A stretch of DNA of 64,000 nt, taken from the NCBI RefSeq assembly GCF_945859705.1, contig NC_079136.1, forward strand, positions 126,887,027 through 126,951,026. The letters are read 5' to 3'. Below are positions 1 to 12,954 of the stretch, one piece after another (position 1 is the first letter of the stretch; every line of letters begins with the position of its first letter). This DNA comes from Episyrphus balteatus. Its lineage: Eukaryota; Arthropoda; Insecta; Diptera; Syrphidae. A program made the position numbers and the translations under genes. The notes under the pieces are model-generated. The model worked only from the letters and a program-made list of their open reading frames with translations. It ran no database searches and was not told where the DNA came from.

Positions 1-192
1 AGTAACGTTTCGTTACTTGTTACTGAAGCAAATACCCGCATTTTAGTAACGAATACAAACGATTTGCTACAGCTCTACCCAGTAACGAAACATACGAGTA
101 ACGATACTGTTTAGAAAGTAACGTTTCGTTACTCGTTACTGAAGCAAATACCCGCATTTTAGTAACGAATACATACGATTTGCTACAGCTCT
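1..192. repeat. Tandem duplication, 116-bp period, about 1.7 copies
   Basis: The segment beginning AGTAACGTTTCGTTACT at position 1 recurs at 117 with very few differences and runs to about 192. The unit is itself built from AGTAACG / CGTTACT words in both orientations, so it can fold on itself. It is cut off by the window start, so the array may be longer. No coding potential. Confidence 0.85.
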
Positions 193-859
193 ATTTGTCA
201 CATATAATTTTATAAAAAAAGTGCAAAATTTGCGAAATAAGTATAAAGACACTAATTTTTTTTTTTCAATCTATTTGGAAGGTTTTTGTAATATATTCAA
301 AACAATCGTTTTTGGATTTAAAAAGAAATTAAATTTTTTGAATATTACTTGTAGAAGAGTTCAATTTACTAAACATTGATTAAATTCCTTCCGAACTTGA
401 AAAATACAAAAAAAAAACTTCTTCTCAAAACGAAGTTGCTTTATTAGACAAAACATTTTATAGTCATTTACGGCAAATAAGATTTAAAAACTATAAAAGT
501 CGAATTCTTGATTTGGTATTTTCCACTGATGCTATAGTTTTAGTATTCTAGGAAAATTACCATCCATTTTTGGATATCTTCTTTGTCTAGATCAGTTTTA
601 TTACTGAAAACAGTAACACTTCATGATTTCAAAAAAAGCAAGTTTCAAGTTGCTTTCTAAAAAAATTAGGGAAAAAACAACTTCAAATCAACGAAAACCA
701 CGTTGATCAACTATTTTTCGAAATGATTTTGCGTTGAAGACGATCATTTTAAAATCAAAGTAGAATATCGTTATTTTAAAGTGGTTTGTTGTTTTAAAAC
801 ATTCTTAAAATAAAGTTGTTTCAAAAGCATACATTTAAATAAAAAAAAAAAGAAAAATT
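193..859. other. AT-rich non-coding DNA (downstream intron)
   Basis: No open frame of interest. Poly-A/T runs and scattered AAGTTG / CAACTT words between 590 and 830 give weak self-similarity; no defined element. Confidence 0.6.
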
Positions 860-934
860 GACAGCCACTGGGGATCGATCCTACAACTTCTTAGTCACAA
901 GGCAAATACTTTAGCAACGTGCTATCTCACTGTT
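860..934 (-). pseudogene. tRNA-like relic (pol III box B, degenerate box A)
   Basis: On the minus strand the order is tRNA-like: a D-arm-like TAGC segment, an anticodon-arm-like ATTTGCCTTG...CTAAGAAG, then GGATCGATCC at 871-880, which resembles the T-arm box B. The acceptor ends do not pair convincingly and the anticodon loop is irregular, so this is not a working tRNA gene. It could be the head of a decayed SINE; an A-rich run lies on its 3' side on the minus strand only as T's, so no clear tail is seen. Confidence 0.4.
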
Positions 935-1485
935 GAATATTAGGTATTACGTTTAACGTAGCGTTTTTTTCCTCAGTGTACCAGGATCAGGGATAATAAA
1001 AATATATGTTATATTTTTTTATAGCATTCTTAATAGCTGCCTTGTCAATTCCCTTTTAATATAAAATACAAAAAAAAATAATAATTTCAGTCACTTTGCT
1101 TGATACACAAAAGACCTAAGAAAACTTAGAAATTAACGAAATAGACCATAGAATCTTTACTTGAAAACCTCATTACCAATTGATTAGGCCTCTTGAGCAC
1201 TTTGAAAAATTCAAAACTCACAAAAAAATCCTAACACCGATTTAATATGATTGAGAAAGTTTATCCAGTAATTTTGGAAACTTGTTGATGTTCATGAAGT
1301 CCATTTCAAAACTTTAGACTCATATTTCGAAACGAGTTTTATAATCACCTCTGTACTCAAAGTAGAATAATACATTAACCAAAGATTAGTACCATCAGGT
1401 CAAATGAGAATTACCTCAGGGAATTTTATTCATTCAACTTATAAATGACATAATATCATGCAAAAAAAAAAATACCCTGACCATT

Positions 1486-2110
1486 AGGGTGGGTCAAAAA
1501 AATCGAAATTCTTTTTTTTTGATTTGGTACTCCGAAAAATCGATTGCTAGACACCTCTAGAATATACACACATAAAATATGAGCTCTTTATATTAATGGG
1601 AAGGTCCTCCGCTTTGCAATTTTCCATTTTTACATCATGCTTCTACTAAAAAAAAATAATTTTTTTAAAATTTCTTTTCATATTCTTGTAGGAAATTGAA
1701 CGCTCTACAAAAAAGGCCTTATACACTTTTTTCGTTTATCTATCCGTTGGTTAGATATTTGAGGTCCAAAAATCGAGAAAATCTTTAAAAATTCGTTTTT
1801 TGTTCTTAATTTTGTAACAAATTGAAAAATTATAATAATCAAACGCGCAAGACATATTCTTGTTGGAAATTGATTGCTCCACAAAAAAGGTTTTATTAAC
1901 TTTTTTCATTAATCTAACCATTCTAAAGATATTCGAGGTCAAAGTTAAAAAAAATTATAAAAACATTTTATATTTTTAAAAATTTTCCAGATCACTGAAA
2001 ATTCATTATTTTCAATTTAACAAGATATATTCTTGTAGGGGCTTAAACGTTCTACAAAAAATTTCTTGGCATCAAATTGATTGCTTTAACCGTTTAGAAG
2101 ATATTCGTAT
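1486..2110 (+). repeat. Degenerate tandem repeat, about 173-bp unit, three copies
   Basis: The stretch opens with AGGGTGGGTCAAAAAAATCG. A block reading TATTCTTGTAGGAAATTGA, a C-T-C-(T/C)-ACAAAAAA segment, then an AGATATT(T/C)GAGGTC-like block recurs near 1681, 1854 and 2027. Similarity is moderate. The opening motif is also seen at 7731 (AGGGTGGACCGAAAAAATC), suggesting one dispersed family. Confidence 0.55.
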
Positions 2111-2265
2111 CTTCATGGATCTGATTGGATCAAAAGAACAGTTGCAGATAGAAGGTACAAATACAATTTACAAAAACAATAACAGTATTGTTTGTCGCCT
2201 GTTGCTTAGCTTTTTGGAAGATTTAACGGTGAACTTCTTTTTCACTTTGTTAAAGCTACCAGAGC

Positions 2266-2950
2266 TTCCAATTTCGCCTATGGGCGGTCTTGCCCCAGTC
2301 ATATCTTATTTGATGTTCTGTATTATTTTCGTCATGCCGTCCGTCGGTCTGTGCGTGTGTGCGTCTGTGCGTCCATCTGTACATCAAGCTAGGGCCTAAG
2401 CGGATGGATGGATTTGCTTGAAATTTGGTACAGATGATTTTTACGTAAATCCCTAGACCCATTTTTTTTTTTTTTTAATATCTCTTCTTTAACGCATATC
2501 TCCCATATAACGTTTTCGAGGTATTGCAACTTTCTCGAAAACGGCTCTAACGATTTCGATTAAATTTGGTGTACATAATACTCTTATTGATTCTAACAAA
2601 ACTGCGTTTTTAGTTTTTCTTAAAAAATTCGGAGAACGGAAATATGGCGTTGCCGTTTTTCAAAAATTGACATATTTTTTAAGTTCATATATTTCATCAA
2701 AGCATAAGTCAATTCTATTCAAAATTTACAGAAATCATTTTGAAGTGTCAAATGTAAAAACAAAATTAAAAAAATTCTTTGAAAAAAAAAAATTTCTAAA
2801 AAGTTTTTGAAAAAAAAATTTTTTAACTTTCAATTTTTTTTTTATTTTTTTTTCTCGACACTAAACAAAATCTTAAATTTCCAATAGATATTTAAGACAA
2901 AGATACTTTGAACTACAAGAGCAAGTACGTGCGACCCAGTCGTGCATTTT
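2266..2950 (+). mobile_element. Partial copy of repeat family X
   Basis: Same order of blocks as the better copies at 11339-12319 and 12955-13953: a T/C/G-rich GTCTGTGCG-type microsatellite (2336-2385), a block like GCCTAAGCGGATGGATGG, AACGGCTCTAACGATTTCG near 2542, and an end block GAGCAAGTACGTGCGACC...GTCGTGCA at 2921-2947. No transposase frame; non-autonomous. The short open frame crossing it has no resemblance to a protein I know. Confidence 0.55.
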
Positions 2951-5062
2951 TTTTTTTTTTTTAATTTATCTTTATGACTCCTTCTTTCGCAGAAAATACT
3001 TTTTAATATTCACTTTCTATCATAAAAAAAAGAAAAGTTAAAAATTTAAATTATTTCAATGTGAAAAATACAACTGACTTTTCACATTGAACGATAACAA
3101 TTTGATGAAAAATCACAAAATTTGCCGTAACTCTTCGGGGTCTTAACCGAAATTGCTAAAACTTACAGACATGATCGATCGTACCAAAGGGCACCTATTT
3201 TATATTACAAGTGTTGCCAGTTTTACTTTTTTTCATACAACATAGTACGAAAACCGTCTTGCCCCCATTTCCCTTACTTATTTCTTACTGTGATTAACAA
3301 ATTCTCTTCTTTTTTTAGTTTTTAGCTAGCATTTATTTTTTTTCAGTTTGACTGAGCAATTCAAATATGTTTCAAATATTTCAAGTTTAAAGTTCAAAAT
3401 TGTACCTTCTATGAGAATTTCAATTGTTTTTTTTTTTTGTATACGTTTTTATTTGCCGCAGAACAAGTTAACCAATAAATTTGGTATGATGTTCCACTTA
3501 TTTATTTTTTTTTTTCATATTTTCTTGAAGGCAATGACCTTGCAAGGACATGGTCGTAATACGATTTTATACCTACCATACCATGTAATCCCATTAATTT
3601 TCAAAGTAAAAGTTGTCCTACGTGAAATTCATTGGTGTCCTGTTTTTTTTTCCTATCTTGCCTCATAGAATATTTAAACCTTTGCACCGAATCCCTCCAT
3701 AACTCAACACAGAAAAAAAAAAAACACATGAGTAACCCTATAAACAACCACCCTCCCCCTCACACACACACCATACAAGAAAAAAAAAAAAAAAAAAAAC
3801 ATTTTACCTGACGCACTTTGTGTGAGTTTTTCCAACAAAGTAGCTGCGTAAAATTTCAAATAGAAAACCGAAACAGAAAAAAAAAAAAAACATCAAAATC
3901 AAGAAAATGTCAACTCAAGGAAGAAATGGTGCAGAAACCACAGGATGTTAAAAATGGAAAAAGAGAGACGCAAAGAAATACCGCCAGTGGTGGTGGTGGT
4001 GGCTTTGGTAACAAAAACGAACGAAACGAAAAAAATAAATAAAAAAAAAAAAAAAAAACGAGAAAAAGCTGATTCAAAATTGATAGCCAAATTGCTCCAG
4101 GAGGCAGGCAAGGCAATTTCCTTTTTTTGTTTGCCAAGAATTTTCTTTTTCCCTTCTTCTCGTTCCATCATATTCTCTATGTGTTATTTCTGTTATTTTT
4201 TTTTTCTTGCACGTCCTTTGGTTTAGACCAAAAGTTTCCTGTTCACAAACCTCCTTTTACCCCTGGTAACTGAGAAAAATCTTTATTCTATTTCACCACC
4301 CATTCAGGTTATAAATGAGGTCAACTATTGGTTTCCCCTTCTCTGGCCTAGAGAATATGGTGGGTTGCTTCAACATCATAGCATCAGCATCAATTTCGAC
4401 TTGTGCTGCTATAATACCTATAGTATACAATCCCTCTCTGGTTTTGTAACAAATTTCATGAGATCATCAGGATGCCGATGGCATATCAAATTTTCTTTAA
4501 CCCCCATTCTCCCCAACATCTCCCTTCCCTCTGTCTTTCTCTGTTCCTTGTTCAGTTTGCCGTCATCATCTTGAAGTTGTCATAGTATTGACTTTATTAT
4601 TCCTCTATAACAACAATCCCTCCCCTCCACTCGAGTGTGTCTATAAAATGAGTTGATGGAAAAAAGGGCTTTGGTGATTAAAAAGATAATCAAAAGGATG
4701 TCGTGTCCTCTTTGAAAAAAAGAGAGAAAGATTTTGTAAATAATATTTTTTTTTTTTCCTGATTCGGATTCTGATGTTGTTGTCATTAAAGATCCTTGTA
4801 TTTGTATTTTTACTTTCTTTTTTATTTTAGTTAATATTTAAGAAACGGTGATTTAAAAATTATTCAAAACTTCGAAAAAGTTTATAAATTTGCAACCAAA
4901 AATCATGACCATAATTTTTATGAAAATGTGGTATTTACAGTTAAAGAAAAAAAAAAAAAATTGTAAAAAATTTACTCCTGCTTACTCAAATTTTATACAT
5001 TTCAAAAAATACTCTTTTTTTTATTTACGAATATTTTATTTTCATCGTTTTAATTCTTATTA
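2951..5062. other. AT-rich intron DNA with microsatellites
   Basis: Poly-T 2948-2962, CA-rich block 3764-3773, poly-A 3780-3799, GGTGGTGGTGG near 3991 and several other homopolymers. 4250-4790 is somewhat less AT-rich but has no splice-bounded open frame. No gene seen. Confidence 0.6.
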
Positions 5063-5065
5063 CTC

Positions 5066-6581
5066 TAGTAGAGTAACTAAAGCAAATTATTAGGGAACCC
5101 GGCCGAACAGCTCTGATTTTGACGATTTTTTTTTTCCAACGTAGGTAATTAAAAATACTTTAAAGTCTATAGATTAAAAATTGCCGGTGTTGCCGTATTG
5201 TTTTTTTAAATTAAAATTAATTTTTTTTTTAACTAAACCATTTTTTTGCTTAAATTTCATAAAACAAATGATAGCAAAAGATTCTCTAGGTAATTTAAGG
5301 AAAATATATAAAAGGCAGTAAGGGACAATCTTCCATCCTTTAGCGATAAATGCAATTTTCTAACATTCTGACCTCAAACACAAAAAAAATATTTTGAAAT
5401 CAACGGCAACACCTACAAGATTTTAATATACATTTTTAAAAAGCCAGAAGCTCATTTTTATCTCTTAAATTTAAATCCACTAAATTTAATCAAGACTTTT
5501 TGAAAAAATGGTCCTCAAACTCAGAATTAAAAAAAAAAAATGTTATTAGAAAAATATAAAATGACTTTTTTCCAAACTTTTTCTAATAAAATATGAATTT
5601 ATTTAAAAAAAATTTTTGGCCATAAATATTATCAGTTGAATTTCGAAGCAAAAAAGGTAACATATATCACACTTTTGAAAAAAAAAAATGAAAAATTACT
5701 TCAATTTCAATGGTTTTTTTTTATTAAAACTGAATTTTTGCATTGAAATAATTAAGTTTCTCAAAGACTGTGGTAAGTAGGAACTTTAAATTTTTGCTAT
5801 TTAACTTTCAACAGTAAGGGTTATTAAATGAATAAAAAATAATTTTATGTTTAGATGTTGAACTTTAAAAAAAAAATAAGTTACATTTTTTTTTCAAAAC
5901 TTTTATTAAAAAAAGTTCTTCGAAAATGAAATACTTTTTAATTTTTTTCATAAACCGTAATACATATTGACATTTCCTTTTATAATTTGAAATCATAATA
6001 AATGCGGCCAAAAAAATTTGAAAATAAATGCATTTTATATTACGACCAAGTTTAAAAAACAACATGTTAAAATTTTTTCAATAATTTTTTTTTTCAAAAA
6101 TCTGAGTTCAATTACCATTCTTTCAAAAGCCGTTCATTCAATTAACTTAATTTTAATTTTACATATATGACTAAGCTTCTAGCTTTTAAAAAATGTTTAT
6201 TTGAATATTGTAGGTGTTGCCGTTGTGTTCAAATATTTTTTTTGTGTGTGAAGTCAATTAATAAGAAAATTGCATCTATCGCTTGAACTATGGAAGATTG
6301 TCCCTCACTCCCGTATATTTTTTTTCCTTGAATTTCCTAGACAATCTTTTGGCATCAATTAATTTATGAAATTTAAGAAAAATTTTTGAAAAATATTTGT
6401 TTTTGTTCACAAAAATCTTCAATTAAATTTAAAAAATCAAAACGGCAACACCGGCAATTTTTAATCTATAGACTTTAAAGTATTTTAATTACCGACGTTT
6501 GAAAAAAAAGATCATCAAAATCTAAGCTGTTCGGTCGGGTTCCCTAATATTGCCAATTTTTGAGCTTTAGTTACTCCACTA
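5066..6581. mobile_element. Foldback element, family F1, copy 1
   Basis: The 1516-bp element starts TAGTAGAGTAACTAAAGC and ends with the matching inverted GCTTTAGTTACTCCACTA. Long imperfect inverted arms follow: AGGGAACCCGGCCGAACAG at 5092 against CTGTTCGGTCGGGTTCCCT near 6527, and matching blocks near 5250-5360 against 6265-6380. The 3-bp CTC lies directly outside both ends (5063-5065, 6582-6584), consistent with a target duplication. No transposase frame. A second copy at 11157-14640 has the same ends and its own 3-bp duplication. Known: long inverted repeats define foldback-type DNA transposons; which superfamily mobilises this one is not clear. Confidence 0.85.
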
Positions 6582-6584
6582 CTC

Positions 6585-7730
6585 CGTTACAGTAGAATTT
6601 ATTATACAAAATACAATTGAAAAAAAAAAAAAACAAATTATGCAATGTTTTTCAATGAAATTAAAGTTTCACAACCAGTTTTAGCATATATAGCTTCTCT
6701 CCAGCAGTGTCTGAATAGAAGAGAATTAAATACAGTCAACCCCAACTAAATATTCAGCTTCTTTTAAGTACTAAAGAGTGTAATTTTTAACAGCAGCAAG
6801 GTTTTTCTGCATTGGAAAAAAAAAGGTCTTAAAGAAGCTGAAAAGAAGTCTTAGCGAAGCTTTACCGAAACTTTAGCGAAACTATGGCTTTTGAAAAACG
6901 TGGTACTCCATTAGATACCAAGGCTATATATAGTCCATCCACTCTACCCACTCAACTAATGCATATTAACCAATTTGAAAGGTGTGCCAATTTTGCACGT
7001 CTATACCGGCTCTTGAAGATAAAATAAAATTAAATATTGTTTTGAAATAACCAAAATACTTTAAACAGTGAATTTCTCTATCAAGCTTCTAGGAAGTAGG
7101 TATTTAAAGAAGTCACTGCATTATCTAACTTTTATAACCTCACTTTCTGAAGTCTTCAAAAAAACATTTCTATATAACTTTGAACGGAGGTATAACTTTT
7201 ATTTGAAAATAAGTTCGGAGAAAGCTTTATTAACTTGCGATTACAATTTTTCAATTGTTAGCAGAATTATTGAGTTAGTTGACATAGGAACTATAGTACA
7301 TTTTAGAAAAATGTGTGAACTTCGTAAAACACAAAATAACATCTATTTGTTGTCTTCTAGAATTGAAATCATAGAAGTAAGAAGAAAAGTCGCTAGTCCC
7401 ATAAGTTACTTTGGAAGAATCTTGAGGCCTACGAAATCTAAAAGCTGAGTGTATTTAAAAAAAAAAAAAAAAAAATATTTTTGGGGATTTTGGAAAATAT
7501 TATTTTGGGTTTGGATTCACAAATTTTGAGGTCACAGTTCTAGCTTAATGGAGCCATCGCAAACATTCTAACAGCTATATTTTCAAATAAAGAAACATTG
7601 GATAAAAAAATGATATCTATAGGTACTCAGTGGAGTGGAAGTTTTGCAATGCAAACTAAAAACCATCTACAGAGGACTTGCCAGAACTTCCAAGAATATT
7701 ATCTCATGTTGGACAAAAACATGCGCATTA
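6585..7730. other. Non-coding intron DNA
   Basis: Mostly AT-rich. An open frame of 126 codons at 7068-7448 (+) shows no recognised motif, has no splice context or codon bias and is judged chance. No defined element. Confidence 0.5.
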
Positions 7731-9000
7731 GGGTGGACCGAAAAAATCACTTTTTTCATTATTTCAATTTGCTCTACCTATAACTTGTTTTCTCGACACA
7801 AAATAATGCTACCCTAATTTTTCGATGATGTTAAGGGGTTGCGCGCACCCCTTTATTAAAAAAAATAAGCTCTTTTAGTTTTTAATTTTTTTAAACCTTA
7901 AATAATTTTTTAATCGAAAAGCTATTTTAGTAAAAAGTATTGAGTATCAATAGATCTAATTACCTCAATTTTTATCAGATCATAATTTGTATGGCAAAAA
8001 TATCGCCACCATCAAAAAAACATATCCGATATTCAATATTATAAGTCGCTGCATCCACGACAACATCATTAAAAAATATGGATAGTTTTCAAAATAAAAT
8101 TTCGTGGAACCAGAAGTACGATCTCGAGTAGGTCTGATAAAAAAAAAGTTTTTTTGAAGTGAAAACTTCTTTAGTATCGTAGTGATTTGAAACAAGATGA
8201 AACGAAAAAGCGACACGACTTCAACTTGTTATAACTTTTTTGTTTTAATAGATAGATGAATGAAATACTGTAGATAGGTAATTAAATAAATTATAATTGT
8301 ACAAAATTTCAATTAATTTCATATTCAAAATTCGGAGGTAACGGTAAAAAGATGTTCTTTTCCAACACACGTTATATTTTTTGATCTAGTGCACATACAA
8401 ATTTGATTTAACTTTAATACGCATGCTGATAACATAACCTTTTATATATCACACATAACGTTACGTGATCTACAAGTTACACAATCTTAAATTGAAAAAA
8501 AAAAAATTAAAAATACCTCAAAGCACCTGTGGAGATCTGTTGGCGATGACCAGCTACCAGTGTGGGAAGTACCGTAATCTCAGTCTGGAAATTCGACATG
8601 GTTGACTTTAAAAAATTCTAACTTCTCTTGTAGACATCTTTGAAATAAGATTTATACATCATTATACAAGGTGAAACAATAAGCTTTCACATGGTATAAA
8701 TTTTTTTACAGGTTGTCAAACAAAAAAATTGATTTAATAGCATGAGAACATAAAAATAAATGTTTTTTTTTGCTTTTTGGATGAAATTTCATCGAGTTTA
8801 AAAAATTCTAACTCTTTTTGTAGATGTCTCATACACCTGACCGATATATACACTTTGAGCTAAGACAATAAGCTTTCAGATGGTGTACAAATTTGTATAG
8901 GTTGTTAGGGAAAAAAAATGGATTTAATAGCGTGAGAAGATAAAAATACGTGTTTTTTCGCTTTTTTTGATGGAAAGTTATCGAGTTCAAATCTTTAAAA
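7731..9000 (+). repeat. Dispersed repeat family Z, copy 1, with internal ~180-bp duplication
   Basis: Opens AGGGTGGACCGAAAAAATC. The segment 8110-8600 matches 42120-42560 in reverse orientation (shared blocks: GTCGCTTTTTC-type sequence, AATACTGTAGATAGGTAATT, CGGAGGTAACGGTAAAAAG, AAAAATACCTCAAAG). From 8600 a sub-unit with AATAAGCTTTCA(C/G)ATGGT repeats at 8671 and 8869; reverse-strand counterparts lie near 41850. No coding frame. Confidence 0.65.
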
Positions 9001-9559
9001 TCTATGAAGTAATTTTTTAAATCCCAACTAAATTAAGTCCTAAATCTATGAACTAATTTCCATCAACAAATTCGATAGGAATTAGTTTGTATAGAGCAAA
9101 AAATTTAATGTTAAGAAAGGTAATTCTTCCCCGCCAAATTTCAAAAGTTGAAATAATTCCTTATTTTTTTTTTTTTGTATTTTAACTTCGAATGAATATC
9201 GTTTGTTCAGATTTCTATACAGCTTACATTTGACACTAATCCTGGAAATTTCCTCCAACAGATATATACCTATTTCCCCCTTTTTTTTTAAATACCTACC
9301 ATCAAGCCTTAAAATTAACACGTAGTAAACAGAAAACAACCCACGTACCAGGTGAATATATTCAAAGCCTTTAAATTAACAAAAAAAAAAAAAAAAGACG
9401 GGAAACCTTATCAGAATAACCTACACCACCAATAATCTTATAGAGACCACCCATTACAGCCCCCAAAAACAGCTCACAATTAAACCCTAAAGGTTCGCAT
9501 CGACGATTTCACGTTTCACAACAAACAGATTGAAAGCTTTATACTTCCGCCACTTTCTC

Positions 9560-9606
<47 letters not shown>

Positions 9607-10435
9607 GTCATTTTCTGACAATTTGATTTATTTAACCTAAAGAAGCTATCCGCAAATTCAACAACGAAAAATGCCACAAGATTCAACGTCCGTCCGAGTT
9701 GTGCGTAATTTATCAATTCATTCAATCAATAAGGCATGGCATGACCATAGACTGAGGATGGTAGAAACGTAGGAAAATAAAAATAAATAAATAAAAAAAA
9801 AACAACATCCTCTCGTCCTTTTTAATTCAATCAATGAAAAAAAAAAAAAAAAAAAACACACAGAAATATACATAGGTATAAAAATTCTGCCCAGTATTTT
9901 GTGGCTATACCTTCACTTTCATCATCAACCAATATCACCCCCCTCCTACCCTTCTTTTCCTAGTCTTCACGCAAATTATTGAAAAGGACGAAAAAAAAAA
10001 ATATTATAAATCGAAGTTTTTTTTTTCGCAGGCAAAAATAAGGATAATAACTCATAGAATTGCACAAATAGAAAAGGATAACTTTGATATCCTTGCGATT
10101 TTCTTAAATTTATCTTTTTTTCCTTCATTCTTCTATTTTCTATGATGTTCTGAGATTTTATTCATCATCATCATTATCATCCCTCAGGAAGAAAGGACGA
10201 ATAGATGGAGAAAAAGTGATAAGAAAAAAAAAAAGAAAAAAATAAATAAATCAGACTCTCAATTAATCGAGTGCCCTCTAGGTTTTTCTTTCCCATCAAA
10301 ATGAACAAAAAATAAAGAAAAAAAAAAAAGGGATACGCGCGGTACAAAACAATTTTCTTTGTTATTTTCCTTTTTTTTTTTTTTTTCTAAGATATATTTA
10401 TTAGAAGCTATGTTTATAGTTGTAGAGGTACTTAC
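9001..10435. other. Intron DNA directly downstream of the 111-bp exon
   Basis: Homopolymers and microsatellites, including the (CT)n tract at 9565-9604. The words AAAAGGAC and AAAAGGAT recur (9981, 10071, 10191). No gene seen. Confidence 0.6.
9565..9604. repeat. (CT)n microsatellite
   Basis: About 20 uninterrupted CT units, that is (GA)n on the transcribed strand. In flies such tracts can bind GAGA-factor/CLAMP; that is possible, not shown. Confidence 0.95.
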
Positions 10436-10546
10436 CATTACAGCATTCTTCTTGAAATCCATGAAATTCTTCACCTCGGCAGCAAGTTCACGCAAAAGAA
10501 TTATTCCATCTTTACGTTTTACTTCGATATCGTTGTCCTTGTATCT
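10436..10546 (-). CDS. Internal coding exon of a calcium-channel alpha2-delta subunit gene (downstream of the two exons)
   Basis: Seen: on the minus strand a pyrimidine-rich tract ends in TTTTGCAG at 10547, followed by 111 bp of open frame (37 codons, phase 0 at both ends) and the donor GTAAGTAC from 10435. The peptide begins RYKDNDIEVKRKDG and continues LLRELAAEVKNFMDFKK, ending AVM. Family knowledge: alpha2-delta subunits are large, mostly extracellular auxiliary subunits of voltage-gated calcium channels that promote channel trafficking. Just before their VWA domain (Pfam VWA_N region) they carry a charged helical stretch with the pattern K-Y-K-(D/E), D-G, a Leu-rich helix and K..A(V/L). 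This exon fits that pattern, and so does the exon at 49478-49559 to which it joins in frame. Codon use is mixed, unlike the AT-only flanks. Inference: which fly paralogue it is (stj, stol or another) cannot be decided from 37 residues. The following exons lie below coordinate 1. An unrelated gene is unlikely because both exons fit the same protein in the right order. Confidence 0.85.
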
Positions 10547-10603
10547 CTGCAAAATAAAAAAAAGGACAAAATACAAAAATAGAAAAATACAAAACACAAA
10601 ATA

Positions 10604-11153
10604 AGTATAAAATAAATAAATTACAACTTATAGACGGTTATAAAACTTTAACGTTGATTAATTTTTAAAAGAGACAATATCCTTAGATCCTACTTTTCTT
10701 ATTGTAGGTACACACTTTTGTATAGGAAACTTAAGTTGGATGACAAACATGGTTTGTTGGCAATGGGGGGGGTATATAGAAGTGACAGACGATTATTATA
10801 AGAAAAAGGGGGAAATTGTACATTTTTATTTATATTTTCAATCATAAATTTTAAAGCGGAGGTACAAAAATGACATCGCGGATCATACTTTTGGGTTAAT
10901 TGATTTAAGTTTGGCCTAAGGAAATGCTATAAAATTTTCCAATAAATAATGGAAGGGATTATTTTATTAGGGCAACTAGAAATGAAAATTTTTTGGGGGT
11001 TAACTGCGTATCATTGAGTTTCTAATTTTTTAGGTAATTTGGAACCGAAATAAATAGGCATATTTTGAATACTAAATTTCAAAAAGTTATCACTAAAAAA
11101 AGTAACACTGAAAGGTAATAGGTCGCAAACTTATTTCAATTAAATAATCTTAT
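10604..11153. other. AT-rich non-coding stretch
   Basis: Intron side of the acceptor of the 111-bp exon. Poly-G of 8 near 10763. Nothing else defined. Confidence 0.5.
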
Positions 11154-11338
11154 CTTTAGTAGAGTAACTAAAGCAAATTATTAGGGAACCCGGCCGAACA
11201 GCTCTGATTTTGACGATTTTTGTTTTCAAACGTAGGTAATTAAAAATACTTTAAAGTCTATAGATTAAAAATTGCCAGTGTTGCCGTATTGTTTTTTTTT
11301 AAATTAAAATTAAATTTTTTTTTAACAAAACCATTTTT

Positions 11339-12319
11339 TACTTGCGATATAGGTACTATATATCAAGTTATGCATTCGTACAAAAAAAAAAAGTTGAGAT
11401 AACATTTTTCCATGACATTACGATGGTAGACAATGCCAAAAAAGTGGGTCCCGGAAGTCCGTCTGTCTGTCTGTCTGTCTGTCTGTCAGTCTGTCAGTCT
11501 GTCTGTCTGTCTGTATAAGGAGCTACAGCCTAAACGGATAGACCGATTGATGTCAAACCTGGTATGCAGCGTTATTTGGCGACTCTCCAGAGGGGTTTTT
11601 GGAATTAATTTTTTTGGACCAAAAATAACGGTACTTGTCATATACCGATTTTAGTAAAATTGAAATATCTCAAAAACGGCTCCAACGATTTTGTTTAAAA
11701 AATTCAAGTGTTAGTTTAAAGTTAAGGTCTATCTTCTAATGAAAAAATTTTTTTTTGAAAATCATTATTAACGGTACCTGCCATAGAACCGTTTTTTTTC
11801 AAATCCGATTATCTCCAATACTGCTTATTCGATTTCAACGAAACTTTTTGTGAAGAAGCATTTATATAATTTAAATATAAGCCAAAAATAAAATTTTGAA
11901 AAAAATAATTTTTGGATTTTTAAAAAAATTTTGAAAATTTTTTTTTGAAAAATCAAATTTTCGAAAACGGGACATTGAATTTTTTTGAAATTTTGTTTTT
12001 AGATGTTGATTAGTGATTTCTACAAAATGGCATACCAATTTTATTTTTAAACTTTTTTTCCAAAAAATTATTTATAAAAAATTAGTTTTTAAAAAAACGG
12101 CTCTAACGATTTTGAAAATTTTTTTTCTAAAAATGCATGTTAATATATCAATCAAAACTGCATACTTGTTTTGGAGGGCAATTTAATTTCAGATTTTATT
12201 TTATTTTTTTTTTAAAACGAATTTTATTTTTTTTTCCAAATTTCTATATAAAAAGTCCTAAAAATTTAAGCAACTTTAACTCTAAGAGCAAGTTCGTGCG
12301 ACCCCAGTCGTGCATTTTA
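11339..12319 (+). mobile_element. Repeat family X, full-length copy, forward orientation
   Basis: Starts TTACTTGCGATATAGGTACT, then TTACGATGGTAGACAATGCC, a (TCTG)n tract at 11460-11513, AGCCTAAACGGAT, repeated ACGGTAC(C/T)TG(C/T)CATA blocks, AACGGCTC(T/C)AACGATTTTG, AAATGGCATACCAATTTT near 12025, and ends GAGCAAGTTCGTGCGACC...GTCGTGCATTTTA. No transposase frame. Interrupts the left part of foldback copy 2. Confidence 0.75.
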
Positions 12320-12954
12320 TTTTGCTTAAATTTCATAAAACAAATGATAGCAAAAGATTCTCTAGGTAATTTAAGGAAAATATATAAAAGGCAGTAAGGG
12401 ACAATCTTCCATCGTTTAAGCGATAAATGCAATTTTCTAACATTCTGACCTCAAACACAAAAAATATATTTTGAAAACAACGGCAACACCTACAATATTT
12501 TAAAATACATTTTTTAACAGCCAGAAGCTCATTCCTATCTCTTAAATTTAAATCCACTAAATTTGATCAAGACTTTTTGAAAAAATGGTCCTCAAACTCA
12601 GAATTAAAAAAAAAAATGTTATTAGAAAAATATAAAATGACTTTTTTCCAAACTTTTTCTAATAAAATATGAATTAATTTAAAAAAAATTTTTGGCCATG
12701 AATATTATCAGTTGAATTTCGAAGCAAAAAAGGTAAAATATATCACACTTTTGAAAAAAAAAAAATGAAAAATTACTTCAATTTCAATGGTTTTTTTTTT
12801 ATTAAAACTGAATTTTTGCATTGAAATAATTAATTTTCTCAAAGACTGTGGTAAATAGGAACTTTAAATTTTTGCTATTTAACTTTCAACAGTAAGGGTT
12901 ATTAAATAAATAAAAAATAATTTTATGTTTAGATGTTGAACTTAAAAAAAAATA

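Noticed and set aside
7068..7448. 126-codon open frame on the plus strand
   Set aside because: No recognisable motif, AT-driven composition, opposite strand to the host gene, no splice or promoter context.
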